A stretch of DNA of 40,562 nucleotides from a virus. This document shows, one piece after another, positions 1 through 7,510 of this stretch. A program made the translations under genes and the position numbers. Numbering within the stretch: the first letter of the stretch is position 1; every line of letters begins with the position of its first letter. Under the pieces are notes generated by a model that saw only the letters and a program-made list of their open reading frames with translations, made no database searches and was not told the DNA's origin. The stretch covers positions 1 through 40,562 of IMG/VR virus record IMGVR_UViG_3300045303_000331, one strand, 5' to 3'.

Positions 1-126
1 CCCATGCCGAGCGTCTGCACGTCCGGGTTGTTCGTGAGGCCGACGGGCTGGTTGTCCGTCCCGGGCCCGGCGATCGCACCGAGGTCCCAGGCCAGACCAT
101 GACCCTCGCCGAGCCGCATGCGCAGG
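1..126. repeat. Terminal direct repeat, left copy
   Basis: These 126 bases are identical to 40429-40554. The repeat lies inside the major capsid gene and keeps its reading frame, so it marks the closure point of a circular or circularly permuted assembly rather than a biological element. The matched length is typical of assembler overlap, which is an inference. Removing one copy and the unmatched tail leaves a circle of about 40,428 bp. Confidence 0.93.
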
Positions 127-1709
127 TCGTTCTCGATGTCGAAGTTGACCAGGTTCGCGAGCTGGCGCGGGTACACGATGTTGCCGATCAGCGTCTTCGG
201 CGAGCTCATGACCCAGCCGTACTGCGTTCCCGAGTTCGCGGCGCCGGCACCGGGGTTCGTGGCCATCCAGCGCACGGTCGGGTCCGCCTTGACGCGCGGC
301 CAGGTGACGGTACCGACGACACCGGGCAGCGTGCGCGCGCCGAGCGACGTGCAGACCGAGTTGTTGCGCAGGATGTCGATCATGTCGAGCAGCGTGTTGG
401 GCACGACCTCGGCGCCGCCGCCGGGAACCGACGGGCCCATCGAGGACGCGGCGCGCAGCTGCATGCTGCGCTCCTCGCCACCGAGGCGGGCGTAGAGCTT
501 CTCGTCGCTCCGAACCGAGTCCCGCGCGCGCATCGGCACGAAGACACCGCCACGGTGCGTGATGCCGCCTTCACCGGAGGCCTTGGCCTGCCGCATGATC
601 TCGTTGTGGACGTCGGCCTCGAGCCCATGGAACTTGAAGCCCGTCTCACCGCGCAGCGCGAGCCCGCACTGCAGCGCGCGCACGAACGAGTACTCCTCGG
701 CCTCCTTGCGCGTCATCGGCACGAGCCGCTCGGCCGCCGGCGTGGTGCCGAAGTCGCCCTTCGTCGAGCGGATGTCGAGGATCCGGCTCTTCACCTGCTC
801 GACGTTGAGCCCGGACTCGATGAACTCGCCGGCGCGCGCCTGCAGGCCGTGCGCGAGGCACAGGCTCACGATCTCGCCCACCTGCTTGTTGCGATCGGCC
901 AGATCACCGGCATTGCCGCCGCCGTTGCCGCCGCCACCGTTGCCGTTGCCGCCGAGACTGCGCAGCTGCATCTCCGTCAGCGCGGACCGCGAGTCGTCAT
1001 CGCTCACCTCGATGACCGCGCCGTTCTCACCCAGGACCTTCTTCATCGGGTTCTCCTCCTTCGCGGGCTCTCCGCCCTGGACACCCGCCGGGATTTCGAG
1101 GCCCCAGGCGGAATAGCCGACCCGAGCCTTCGGATCGGCCGGCACCGAAACACTGCTCGCCTCACAGAGGCGCCAACGCTTCATCACGTACTGGTCCGGG
1201 CTGCCGTTCGTCCCCGTGCGCACCAACACGGGCTTGGCGAGCGGCAGCCAGCCGGCCGAGATGAAGGGCCGCACGCGCGCCCGGAACTCCTCGCGCGTTT
1301 GCTGCGCACGCTGGCCGGGCCCGAACCGCACGAGCCCGACCGACTTGTTCTTCGCCAGCTTCACGCCCTCGACCACGCCGACATGCAGCTCGGGGTCGAT
1401 CCGGTAGGGCGCGTTCGGCCCGCCGTGCTCGAGCAGGAACGAGAGCCCGCGAGTCGCCAGACTCAGGTCGACCGCTCCCTCCTCGTGCGAGAGCGTGAGC
1501 ACTCCGCCCGGGAACTCGACCGGCGAGTCGCTCGAGATGGTGATCTCGAAGACTTCCTCGGCGTCGTCAGGCACATCCGTCGCGCCGTCGGCGTAGAGCG
1601 TGCCGTCGAGCGCACGCATCTGGCGCACGATCTCGAGCGGGAACTCGGCGTAGAGCAGCGCCGGCTCGTCGCCTTCCTTGGGCTTCGGATCCGCAGGCTT
1701 CTTGCGCAT
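1..1709 (-). CDS. Prohead protease-major capsid protein fusion (5' part; continues at 40428-40002)
   Basis: This is a 711-residue fusion when joined across the circle. Residues 1-215 look like an HK97-type prohead protease of the S78 kind: a histidine in LLEHGG (H95), a serine in FISAGW (S151), and the family signature W-x-L-x-E-A-S-S-V-S-V-P-A-D-P near 179-193. A Gly/Asn linker lies at about 253-265. The rest is an HK97-fold capsid protein whose delta-like region precedes the shell (about 420-711). The ATG at 1709 follows a GAGGAG ribosome site. A second strong SD and ATG (residue 222, position 1046) could yield capsid protein without protease. The gene heads the leftward late operon. The role is firm by family signature; the exact cleavage site is unknown. 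Confidence 0.9.
   Translation of the reverse strand, partial: MRKKPADPKPKEGDEPALLYAEFPLEIVRQMRALDGTLYADGATDVPDDAEEVFEITISSDSPVEFPGGVLTLSHEEGAVDLSLATRGLSFLLEHGGPNAPYRIDPELHVGVVEGVKLAKNKSVGLVRFGPGQRAQQTREEFRARVRPFISAGWLPLAKPVLVRTGTNGSPDQYVMKRWRLCEASSVSVPADPKARVGYSAWGLEIPAGVQGGEPAKEENPMKKVLGENGAVIEVSDDDSRSALTEMQLRSLGGNGNGGGGNGGGNAGDLADRNKQVGEIVSLCLAHGLQARAGEFIESGLNVEQVKSRILDIRSTKGDFGTTPAAERLVPMTRKEAEEYSFVRALQCGLALRGETGFKFHGLEADVHNEIMRQAKASGEGGITHRGGVFVPMRARDSVRSDEKLYARLGGEERSMQLRAASSMGPSVPGGGAEVVPNTLLDMIDILRNNSVCTSLGARTLPGVVGTVTWPRVKADPTVRWMATNPGAGAANSGTQYGWVMSSPKTLIGNIVYPRQLANLVNFDIENDLRMRLGEGHGLAWDLGAIAGPGTDNQPVGLTNNPDVQTLGM
1044..1061 (-). promoter_or_regulatory. Internal SD and ATG for a separate capsid product
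   Basis: On the minus strand an AAGGAGG (1055-1061) sits eight bases before an in-frame ATG (1044-1046) encoding M-K-K-V-L-G. It falls between the protease signature and the capsid domain. Such a strong ribosome site within a gene is unlikely by chance at exactly the domain border, so it probably permits extra capsid synthesis, as in nested protease/scaffold genes of lambda. This is an inference. Confidence 0.65.
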
Positions 1710-1787
1710 CGGTGGCTCCTCGAATGATCGCCGCGACGCTGTACGCGCCGCGTTCGTTCGGTTCCCACCGTGCCAGCCGTGGCTAGG

Positions 1788-1857
1788 CTGTCCATTGGAC
1801 TCTCCGTCCAATGTTGTGCAGACGTCTGCACCATTGGACGGAGAGTCCAATGGACAG
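1788..1857. promoter_or_regulatory. Nested palindromic operator in a divergent promoter region
   Basis: Perfect 26-bp arms at 1788-1813 and 1832-1857 are inverted repeats of each other. Each arm is itself a palindrome, CATTGGAC-5 bp-GTCCAATG, giving four copies of one half-site. Between them, after a TT, is a perfect 16-bp palindrome GTGCAGACGTCTGCAC at 1816-1831. The element lies between the divergent starts of the protease-capsid gene (1709, minus) and the W-like/portal genes (1886, plus). It probably binds one or two dimeric regulators controlling both directions. The central 16-mer recurs once, at 21018-21033. No convincing -10/-35 pair could be fixed. Confidence 0.75.
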
Positions 1858-1885
1858 GGGAGGGGGGCTGGATAGCGTCGGGCCC

Positions 1886-2440
1886 ATGCAGACACCGACC
1901 GCCATGCCCGCCAGCTTCAGCGCCGGAACGACGCTCACGTACGCGCGCACGCTCGACGACCTGCCGACGTCGGCCTACGGCTGGCGGCTTTGCCTCTACA
2001 TCGCGGGCCCACACGAGGCGAAGCACGAGGACATCGCGGCGGTCAGCGGCGTCTACACCCCGCTGATCCCGGCATCGGTGACTCAGGACCTGCTGCCCGG
2101 CGCCTACCGCTGGCTCGAGCGCGTGAAGGAGATCGCACCCGGCACGCGCGTTCTCGACATCGACTCGGGCAACGTGACCGTCGAGCCCGACCTCGCCACC
2201 GCCACGGGCGGCTCGGCGATGACCTACGAGGCGCAGGTGCTCGAGGCGCTCAAGGCGAAGTTCCTCGGTCGACTCACCACCGACCAGGAAACACTGCAGG
2301 TCGACGGCACACTGATCGAGCGCATCCCGTTCGAACAGCTCGAGGGGCTCATCGCGAAGTACCAGGCGATCGTCGACGCACAGGTGAGCCCGGACACGCT
2401 CTTCGGATCGGTTGAGATCCACTTCGGGAGGGCGTTGTGA
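1886..2440 (+). CDS. W-like head-tail connector protein
   Basis: This 184-residue protein sits directly before the portal and overlaps its start by four bases. The C-terminal part (about 115-175) has a helical region, then a short beta turn (QVDGTLIERIPFEQL) and another helix, the pattern of lambda gpW-like connectors. The N-terminal 110 residues look like the beta-rich domain (SAGTTLTYARTL...) seen in portal-adjacent proteins of Proteobacteria phages. The ATG at 1886 was preferred over an upstream in-frame start at 1811, which lies within the operator palindrome. A purine-rich stretch (1858-1870) precedes it at a somewhat long distance. The protein likely seals the portal ring after packaging. 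Its plus-strand orientation is unusual. Confidence 0.65.
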   Translation: MQTPTAMPASFSAGTTLTYARTLDDLPTSAYGWRLCLYIAGPHEAKHEDIAAVSGVYTPLIPASVTQDLLPGAYRWLERVKEIAPGTRVLDIDSGNVTVEPDLATATGGSAMTYEAQVLEALKAKFLGRLTTDQETLQVDGTLIERIPFEQLEGLIAKYQAIVDAQVSPDTLFGSVEIHFGRAL

Positions 2441-4002
2441 AGCCGATCTCCGAGTACGTGCGTCGCTTCGAGAGTGCCTTCCAGGTCCTGCGCGGCCGCG
2501 AGACCGAGACGCGCGGCGCGTACGCCGGCGCCGTCTTCAGCCGGCTCAACTCCGACTGGATCACGGCCGCGCTGCCGTCCGACCAGGAGCTCGTCACCGA
2601 CCTGCGGACGCTCCGCACGCGCTCGCGCAGCCTCGGCCGAGACAATCCGTTCGGCGTCCGCTTCCTCGAGCTGATCCAAGAGAACGTCATCGGGCCCACG
2701 GGCATCGACGCGCAGCCGTTCGTGGCCGACGAGGGGGGAGAGCAGTTCAAGGCCCTCAACCGCATGCTGCACGACAAGTGGCTCGATTTCTCCGAGCATG
2801 CCGGGCTCGACGGGTCCCACCTGACCGACTTCTGCCTGACTGGATCGAGCTGCCTCGGGCAGGACGGCGAGATCTTCACGCGCTTCGTGCGCGGCCGCGA
2901 TCTTCCCTACGGGCTCGCGCTGCAGGCGATCGACCCCGACCTGGTCGACGAGTCCTACAACATGGCGCGCGATCGCAATCGGGGCATGAACGAGGTTCGG
3001 CTCTCGATCGAGGTGGATGAGCGCGGCCGCCGCGTCGCCTACCGCTTCTACGAGGAATCCCCCGTCTTCGGCAGCCGCGGCACGAACCCCTATTGGGTGC
3101 AGGCGCCCGACGTGCTCCATGTCGGCCGCGCGCGCCGCCTGAACCAGACGCGCTTCGTGCCGTGGTTCCATCCGGTGATCGACGCGATGCGCATGCTCGA
3201 CGGGCTGGTCGAAGCCGAGCTCGTCGCGAGCCGCACGGCCGCCGCGAAGATGGGCTTCCTCATCAACAAGAGCGGCGGGGCGATCGGCGCGAAGAACGCC
3301 AGCGGCGGGCGCGACCCGGTGCCGATGGAAGCCGCGCCGGGCTCGATGCCGGTCCTCCCGAAGGATTGGGAGTTCCAGGGCTGGGACCCGCAGCACCCGA
3401 CGACCGCCTTCGCGACCTTCCATGCCTCGATGATCCGCCGCATCGCCGCCGGCCTCGGGATCTCGTACACCTCGCTCGCGAACGATCCCGGCGACGCGAA
3501 CTATTCCAGCTCGCGCTCGGCGCTGCAGATGGAGCAGCGCTTCTGGCGGAAGATCCAGCAGATGTGGGTCCGCAAGTTCATGCAGCCGATCTACGACGAG
3601 TGGCTGCGCATGTCGATCCTCACCGGCGATCTCGACCTCGGGCGGCTCGAGTTCGCCAGCCTGCGGCGCGTGAAGTGGGAAGTCCCGGGCTGGGACTGGA
3701 TCGACCCGAAGGCCGACGTCGAGGCGGCGATCCTCGCAATCGAGAACCACCTCGACTCGCCGCAGCGGATAGTCGGCGCGCGCGGGCTGGACTTCGAGGA
3801 AGACGTCGTCGCGCCCCAAAAGGCGGCGCGGCAGATGCTGGAAGCGGCCGGCCTAAGCACGCCGGCTTCCGACGGGGGCGCTGCATCGGAAACGGACACA
3901 CCGACGAATCGCACGAGCGACGGGTCCGGCCAACCGACCAGCAGCGCTACCCGCAAGCCCTCGAAGAACGGCGCCGCGGCCCGCGAGCCCGTCACGACGT
4001 AG
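2437..4002 (+). CDS. Phage portal protein, lambda gpB family
   Basis: This 521-residue protein has the usual length for lambda-type portals. It forms the dodecameric channel at the capsid vertex through which DNA enters and leaves. Visible signatures are DNPFGVRFLELIQENVIGPTG near 68-88, GLALQAIDPDLVDE near 158-171, and AGLGISYTSLANDPGDANYSSSR near 331-353, the classic lambda-portal motif. The C-terminal 50 residues are Ser/Thr/Pro-rich and poorly ordered. The GTG start overlaps the stop of the W-like gene (GTGA), implying translational coupling. It is encoded on the strand opposite the terminase and capsid genes, which normally flank it in the same direction. Confidence 0.93.
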   Translation: MKPISEYVRRFESAFQVLRGRETETRGAYAGAVFSRLNSDWITAALPSDQELVTDLRTLRTRSRSLGRDNPFGVRFLELIQENVIGPTGIDAQPFVADEGGEQFKALNRMLHDKWLDFSEHAGLDGSHLTDFCLTGSSCLGQDGEIFTRFVRGRDLPYGLALQAIDPDLVDESYNMARDRNRGMNEVRLSIEVDERGRRVAYRFYEESPVFGSRGTNPYWVQAPDVLHVGRARRLNQTRFVPWFHPVIDAMRMLDGLVEAELVASRTAAAKMGFLINKSGGAIGAKNASGGRDPVPMEAAPGSMPVLPKDWEFQGWDPQHPTTAFATFHASMIRRIAAGLGISYTSLANDPGDANYSSSRSALQMEQRFWRKIQQMWVRKFMQPIYDEWLRMSILTGDLDLGRLEFASLRRVKWEVPGWDWIDPKADVEAAILAIENHLDSPQRIVGARGLDFEEDVVAPQKAARQMLEAAGLSTPASDGGAASETDTPTNRTSDGSGQPTSSATRKPSKNGAAAREPVTT

Positions 4003-4008
4003 CCGGCC

Positions 4009-4470
4009 GTGACGCCGCTCGCGATCGTGCTCGCGGCGGTCGTGCACTTCACGCTCCCCGCGTTCGAAGCTGACACCACCGGCGGCTTCACGAGCTGCGC
4101 GGCGGGCCCGCGCGCGTGCACCGACCTGGACTCGGTCTTCGTCTGGGTCCAGCCGCGCGGGACGCTATCAGCCGTCCTCGCCTACAAGGCATCCGTCCGC
4201 GGGCAGGAGGGTCTCCAAGTTCAGGTCGTGATCGCGACCGATTCTGTGGCGACCGTCTGGGCCGTGACGCAGGACCTCTACGGCAACCGCTCGTGCCCCT
4301 CGAACCTCGTGGGCGTGAACCTCGTCGTCAGCGTGCCGCCCGCGACCGCGCCCCCGAAGCTCGAGTGGTTCGACGTCGCCGGCCGCAGGCTCGCCGAAAA
4401 GCCGACCGCCCCCGGCGTGTACTACTGGCGCCGAGGGCGGGAGCGAGGGGTGCAGGTCGTGCTCAGGTAG
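4009..4470 (+). CDS. Secreted protein with FnIII/FlgD-Ig-like body and T9SS-like C-terminus
   Basis: This 153-residue protein starts with a hydrophobic stretch (LAIVLAAVVHFTLPAF) that looks like a signal or anchor segment. The middle (about 20-115) is beta-rich with paired cysteines (C29, C36, C102), like a single fibronectin-type domain. The end (LEWFDVAGRRL...PGVYYWRR) resembles the FlgD-Ig/type IX sorting-like ends common in secreted proteins of Bacteroidota, Gemmatimonadota and related groups. It starts six bases after the portal stop, with no obvious SD. It converges with and overlaps the 3' end of the gene at 4463-4780. The role is unknown; it could be a virion decoration or a host-surface factor acquired from the host. 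Confidence 0.6.
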   Translation: MTPLAIVLAAVVHFTLPAFEADTTGGFTSCAAGPRACTDLDSVFVWVQPRGTLSAVLAYKASVRGQEGLQVQVVIATDSVATVWAVTQDLYGNRSCPSNLVGVNLVVSVPPATAPPKLEWFDVAGRRLAEKPTAPGVYYWRRGRERGVQVVLR

Positions 4471-4780
4471 CTGTCGGCCTCCCAACCGGCCAGTGAACAC
4501 AGCAGCAGCGCGAGAAGTCTCCATGCCCCGACTCCTCGTCCGTCATGCACGACGAGCAGCACGGCTCCTCTGAGTCCTTCTCGATCCGCGCGCCGTCGTC
4601 GGCGTACATCCACGCCTTCCAGACGTAGGGAGTGCGTGGGCCATCGCAGGTGTGCCCCGGGTTCGACGCACACCGAGTGATCAGGCCAGTCTTCTCGGCG
4701 TGCGCCTTCGCGGCCGGGCACAGCATCCAGCCGCTCTCGCCGGCGCCAGCCTGGTATTGCTGCCTCGGATGCTCGCTCAT
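4463..4780 (-). CDS. Small cysteine-rich protein of unknown function
   Basis: This 105-residue protein carries about ten cysteines, including a CCSSC cluster and a late RCCC cluster, which suggests metal binding. The early segment has CPAAKAHAEK and CASNPGHTC. I do not recognise a family. The ATG at 4780 was chosen because sequence further upstream in this frame is low-complexity Arg/Trp and typical of non-coding frames. The 3' end overlaps the end of the plus-strand secreted-protein gene by eight bases. It is the last gene of the packaging transcript. Confidence 0.6.
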   Translation of the reverse strand: MSEHPRQQYQAGAGESGWMLCPAAKAHAEKTGLITRCASNPGHTCDGPRTPYVWKAWMYADDGARIEKDSEEPCCSSCMTDEESGHGDFSRCCCVHWPVGRPTAT

Positions 4781-4793
4781 GGCTGGCAGCCTA

Positions 4794-5141
4794 TCAGCTC
4801 GTCGCCGGACTCGCCGCAGCCACATCCGGCGGCGCGGCCACATCGAATCGCACCCCCGGCGGCGCCACGACCATGTGCAGGCGCACGAACCCCAGGCGCA
4901 CGCCGAGCCGAATCCACCAATTGCGATCAAGCTGGTCGATATATCTCGCGGTGTGCTCACTCCCGGCCTCGAGCTTCGTGAGCGTGCCTTTGAAAGACTC
5001 GATGAGTTGGTGCTGCGCCTCGAGCTTGCCGGCCTGCTCGTTGAGCAGCTTCCAGACCGTCGGGCTCTTCACCTCGACGCGCACACCGTCAGCCCGCGTG
5101 ATCAGGCCGAGGGCAACCCGCGGCCGCCGCTTCTTCGACAT
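4794..5141 (-). CDS. Hypothetical coiled-coil protein
   Basis: This 115-residue protein has a basic N-terminus (MSKKRRPR), a probable coiled coil at about 30-68, a short hydrophobic segment (WWIRLGVRLGFVRLHMVV, about 75-92) and a Pro/Ala-rich tail. The ATG at 5141 follows a near-perfect SD (AAGGAGG), so it was preferred over the start 33 bases upstream. The hydrophobic segment may associate with the membrane. The gene sits between the large terminase and the cysteine-rich gene. Function unknown. Confidence 0.65.
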   Translation of the reverse strand: MSKKRRPRVALGLITRADGVRVEVKSPTVWKLLNEQAGKLEAQHQLIESFKGTLTKLEAGSEHTARYIDQLDRNWWIRLGVRLGFVRLHMVVAPPGVRFDVAAPPDVAAASPATS

Positions 5142-5201
5142 GGGATCCTCCTTCCGTGGAATATTTCGGGGCATAAATGTGCAAGCATGTGCGCAAGTCG
5201 A

Positions 5202-7211
5202 CTATCGCTTCGGCCAGCCGTTCACCCAAGACCGATTCCCGAACGGGTTTACGACGAACGAGCTCGCCGGCGTCAAGTTGGGCGGGACCTCGTCAGCCGG
5301 CACCGTCGGCGCCGGTGGCTCGTCGTCGTCGAGCGGCCGCGCCCAGCGCTCGGCTTCGATCGCCAGCGACTCGATGAAATCGCCGCCCATGATGTACAGC
5401 GCCGCGAGCGCGTAGACGGTCAGGTCGAGCGCCTCGTTGCGTGCGCGCGTTTTCTTCCAGTACGGCACCGCGCCGCGGCCCTTCAGGAACTTCCCGGGCA
5501 CCTTACGCTCGCTCACCAATTGCTCGACGTACTCCTCGTCGAACCACCAGGCGATCGGGAAGTGCAGGTAGCCCGGCCCTGGCTCAGTGATCTTCAGGCG
5601 CGAGTAGACGCGGTCCTTCCCGGTGTCCACGCACAGCGTGAAGAGCGGCGTCCGGTAGCGGTTATTCGCGGTGGGCTTGCCGACCAGCGGCTGCCCGATC
5701 TCGACGCCGCCGCGCACCGCGAACACGCTGCGATCGAAGCGCAGCTTGCAGAACTCGTAGACCTTCTCGCTGTGGTGACCGCCCGAGTCCACCGCGACGC
5801 ACTCGATCAGCATCGCGCGGCCGCGCTCGTGCTCGCGCGGCTTCACGAGCCACTCGTCGAGCTCGAGCCACAGCGCGTCGTTCTCTGGGTCGCCGCGGAA
5901 CGCGCGCCAGTCGATCAGCCAGCTCTCCTCGCCGGCGCCGTAGCCGACGACCTGCGCCTCGAGCCGGTCGTCCTGGACGTCCACCGAGGCGACCAGGACA
6001 CCGACGCCGGCGGGCACCTGGGGCGAGTACTTCTCGGCGCGCTTGAGCAGCGGCTGTTTCTCGATCTTGTCCATGGTCTCCTCCCAGCACTCGCCCAGGC
6101 GGGTGTTCACGCAGGTCTGCATCGCTTCGCGGGCGCCGCGCTGCATCTCCTTCTCGGCGCGCACGAACTCGCGGGCCATCTTCGACCAGCTGAGCCAGCC
6201 GAGCGGCGAGTACATGCCCGGCGTGTGGTAGCTGCGCACGTAGCCGTCGCCCGCGGCCGTCGGCAGCCATTCGGCCAGCCCGCCGAAGCCCTTCTCGCGG
6301 AGCATCCACGGCTTGTGGTGCTCGGGGATCCGGTTCTTGCAGGCCGGGCACATCATCGCGGCGGTCTCCGTCCGGCCCTCGTCCCAGACGATCGAGAAGT
6401 GCCGGCGCACACCGTCCTCGCCGACGATTCCGCCGACCTCGCTCTTGAACGGGTCGAGCCCGCGCCAGGTGATGAAGTCCACGTGCGGGCAGTGCGGGCA
6501 CGGCACGAAGTAGCGGCGCTGGTCGCCCTGCAGGAACAGCGGCTCGATGCTCGAGCGCTCGCGCGTCGCCGGCGAGCTGACGACGTAGATCTTTCGGTTC
6601 GGGAAGTTCGTCGTGCGGGTCTCGGCGAGCCCGATCGGCGAGCCCTCCTGGCTGACGTCGCGCGGGAAGCGGTCCACCTCGTCGAGCATCACTCGTCGCA
6701 CCGGGTCCGACGACAACGAGGGCGCGCTTTGCGCCGAGGCGATGATGAGCGAGCCGCCGGGGAAGTCCTTCTGGGTCGTCGTGTTCCCCGAGTCGCGAGA
6801 TCGCGCCGGCTTCACCAGCGCGCGCAGGGCCGGGCAGGCGTCGATCATCGGCCGGATCCGGCGCTTCGAGTAGCGGCGCGCGAACGGATCGCTCGGCACG
6901 ACGAGCATGAAGGGCCCCGGGTCCTGCTCGATCGAGTAGCCGATCCAGTTCAGGCCCACCTCGGTCGCCGCGATCTGGCTGCACTTCATCCAGGCGACCA
7001 TCTCGCAGCGATCGAGCGACGAAAGCGAATCCATGATCTCGCGCGTGTACGGCACGCGACTGGTGCGCCAGCGCCCGTACTCGGGGCTCGTCTCGCGAGT
7101 CAGCTCGCGGTTCGAGTCCGCCCACTGCGACACCGTCAGCCGCGGGATAGGCTTCAGGTTGTCCGCGAAGGCGCGGTAGACGGTGCGCTGCTCGAGCGTC
7201 ACTGGCACCAT
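5202..7211 (-). CDS. Terminase large subunit, GpA family
   Basis: This 669-residue protein is the packaging motor ATPase and nuclease that cuts concatemeric DNA and pumps it through the portal. It has a GpA-type Walker A variant (KCSQIAATE near 74-82), Walker B with catalytic acid (VMLDEVDRFP), and a C-motif-like serine stretch (VVSSPATRERS). Two zinc-type cysteine pairs follow (CPHCPH and CPACK). The C-terminal RNase H-like nuclease has acidic positions in VASVDVQDDR and in ALDLTVYALAALY. The ATG at 7211 overlaps the DUF4031 gene by 13 bases. The usual invariant glycine of the GpA Walker A is alanine here, a variation worth noting. Confidence 0.93.
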   Translation of the reverse strand: MVPVTLEQRTVYRAFADNLKPIPRLTVSQWADSNRELTRETSPEYGRWRTSRVPYTREIMDSLSSLDRCEMVAWMKCSQIAATEVGLNWIGYSIEQDPGPFMLVVPSDPFARRYSKRRIRPMIDACPALRALVKPARSRDSGNTTTQKDFPGGSLIIASAQSAPSLSSDPVRRVMLDEVDRFPRDVSQEGSPIGLAETRTTNFPNRKIYVVSSPATRERSSIEPLFLQGDQRRYFVPCPHCPHVDFITWRGLDPFKSEVGGIVGEDGVRRHFSIVWDEGRTETAAMMCPACKNRIPEHHKPWMLREKGFGGLAEWLPTAAGDGYVRSYHTPGMYSPLGWLSWSKMAREFVRAEKEMQRGAREAMQTCVNTRLGECWEETMDKIEKQPLLKRAEKYSPQVPAGVGVLVASVDVQDDRLEAQVVGYGAGEESWLIDWRAFRGDPENDALWLELDEWLVKPREHERGRAMLIECVAVDSGGHHSEKVYEFCKLRFDRSVFAVRGGVEIGQPLVGKPTANNRYRTPLFTLCVDTGKDRVYSRLKITEPGPGYLHFPIAWWFDEEYVEQLVSERKVPGKFLKGRGAVPYWKKTRARNEALDLTVYALAALYIMGGDFIESLAIEAERWARPLDDDEPPAPTVPADEVPPNLTPASSFVVNPFGNRSWVNGWPKR

Positions 7212-7510
7212 GCGGGCATCCCGTTCATGAGCTGAGGGTGCAGCTCGAGGAAACGCCGGAGCGCATCGACGTACAGCTGCTGCCGGTCCTTGCCTGCGCA
7301 GTCGACCGCGCCCGCCTTGATCGCGCGTCGCCGCCACCAGGGCGAGAGCTCGAAGTGCGGGAAGACCAGCTGCTGGTACCAGTAGTCCGGAATCCGGATG
7401 TACTGCGCGAAGTCCTTCAGCTCGGCGACGCTGGTGTCCGAGATCAGGTGCGCTGAAACCCCGTCGCCCCAGATCGTCTCGCGGTGCGTGAGGCCCTCGA
7501 CGAAGATCAC
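7199..7510 (-). CDS. DUF4031 family protein
   Basis: This 103-residue protein fits the DUF4031 pattern: a short N-terminal beta strand, then HLISDTSVAELKDFAQYI, then a hydrophobic/aromatic core with HFELSPWWRRRAIKAGAV. The family is small and widespread in bacteria and phages, and its function is unknown. The GTG start overlaps the small-terminase stop (GTGA) and the 3' end overlaps the large-terminase start, so all three are likely co-translated. Its place between the two terminase subunits suggests a packaging-linked role, which is only contextual. Confidence 0.8.
   Translation of the reverse strand: MIFVEGLTHRETIWGDGVSAHLISDTSVAELKDFAQYIRIPDYWYQQLVFPHFELSPWWRRRAIKAGAVDCAGKDRQQLYVDALRRFLELHPQLMNGMPAWCQ

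Noticed and set aside
1-126. Terminal repeat as a biological direct terminal repeat used in packaging
   Set aside because: It lies inside the capsid coding frame and is joined in frame across the circle, so a circular assembly overlap explains it better.
99-1727. Long plus-strand open frame opposite the protease-capsid gene
   Set aside because: It is antisense to a protein with clear protease and capsid signatures. The product is Arg/Ala/His-rich, typical of mirror frames in GC-rich DNA.
1788-1857. Divergent inverted repeat as an invertible-DNA recombination site
   Set aside because: No matching inverted copy was found at the other edge of the inverted block (4440-4800), and no recombinase gene was recognised.
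4632-7235. 867-residue plus-strand open frame opposite the large terminase
   Set aside because: The minus strand encodes intact GpA terminase motifs here; the plus frame is low-complexity and has no recognisable domain.
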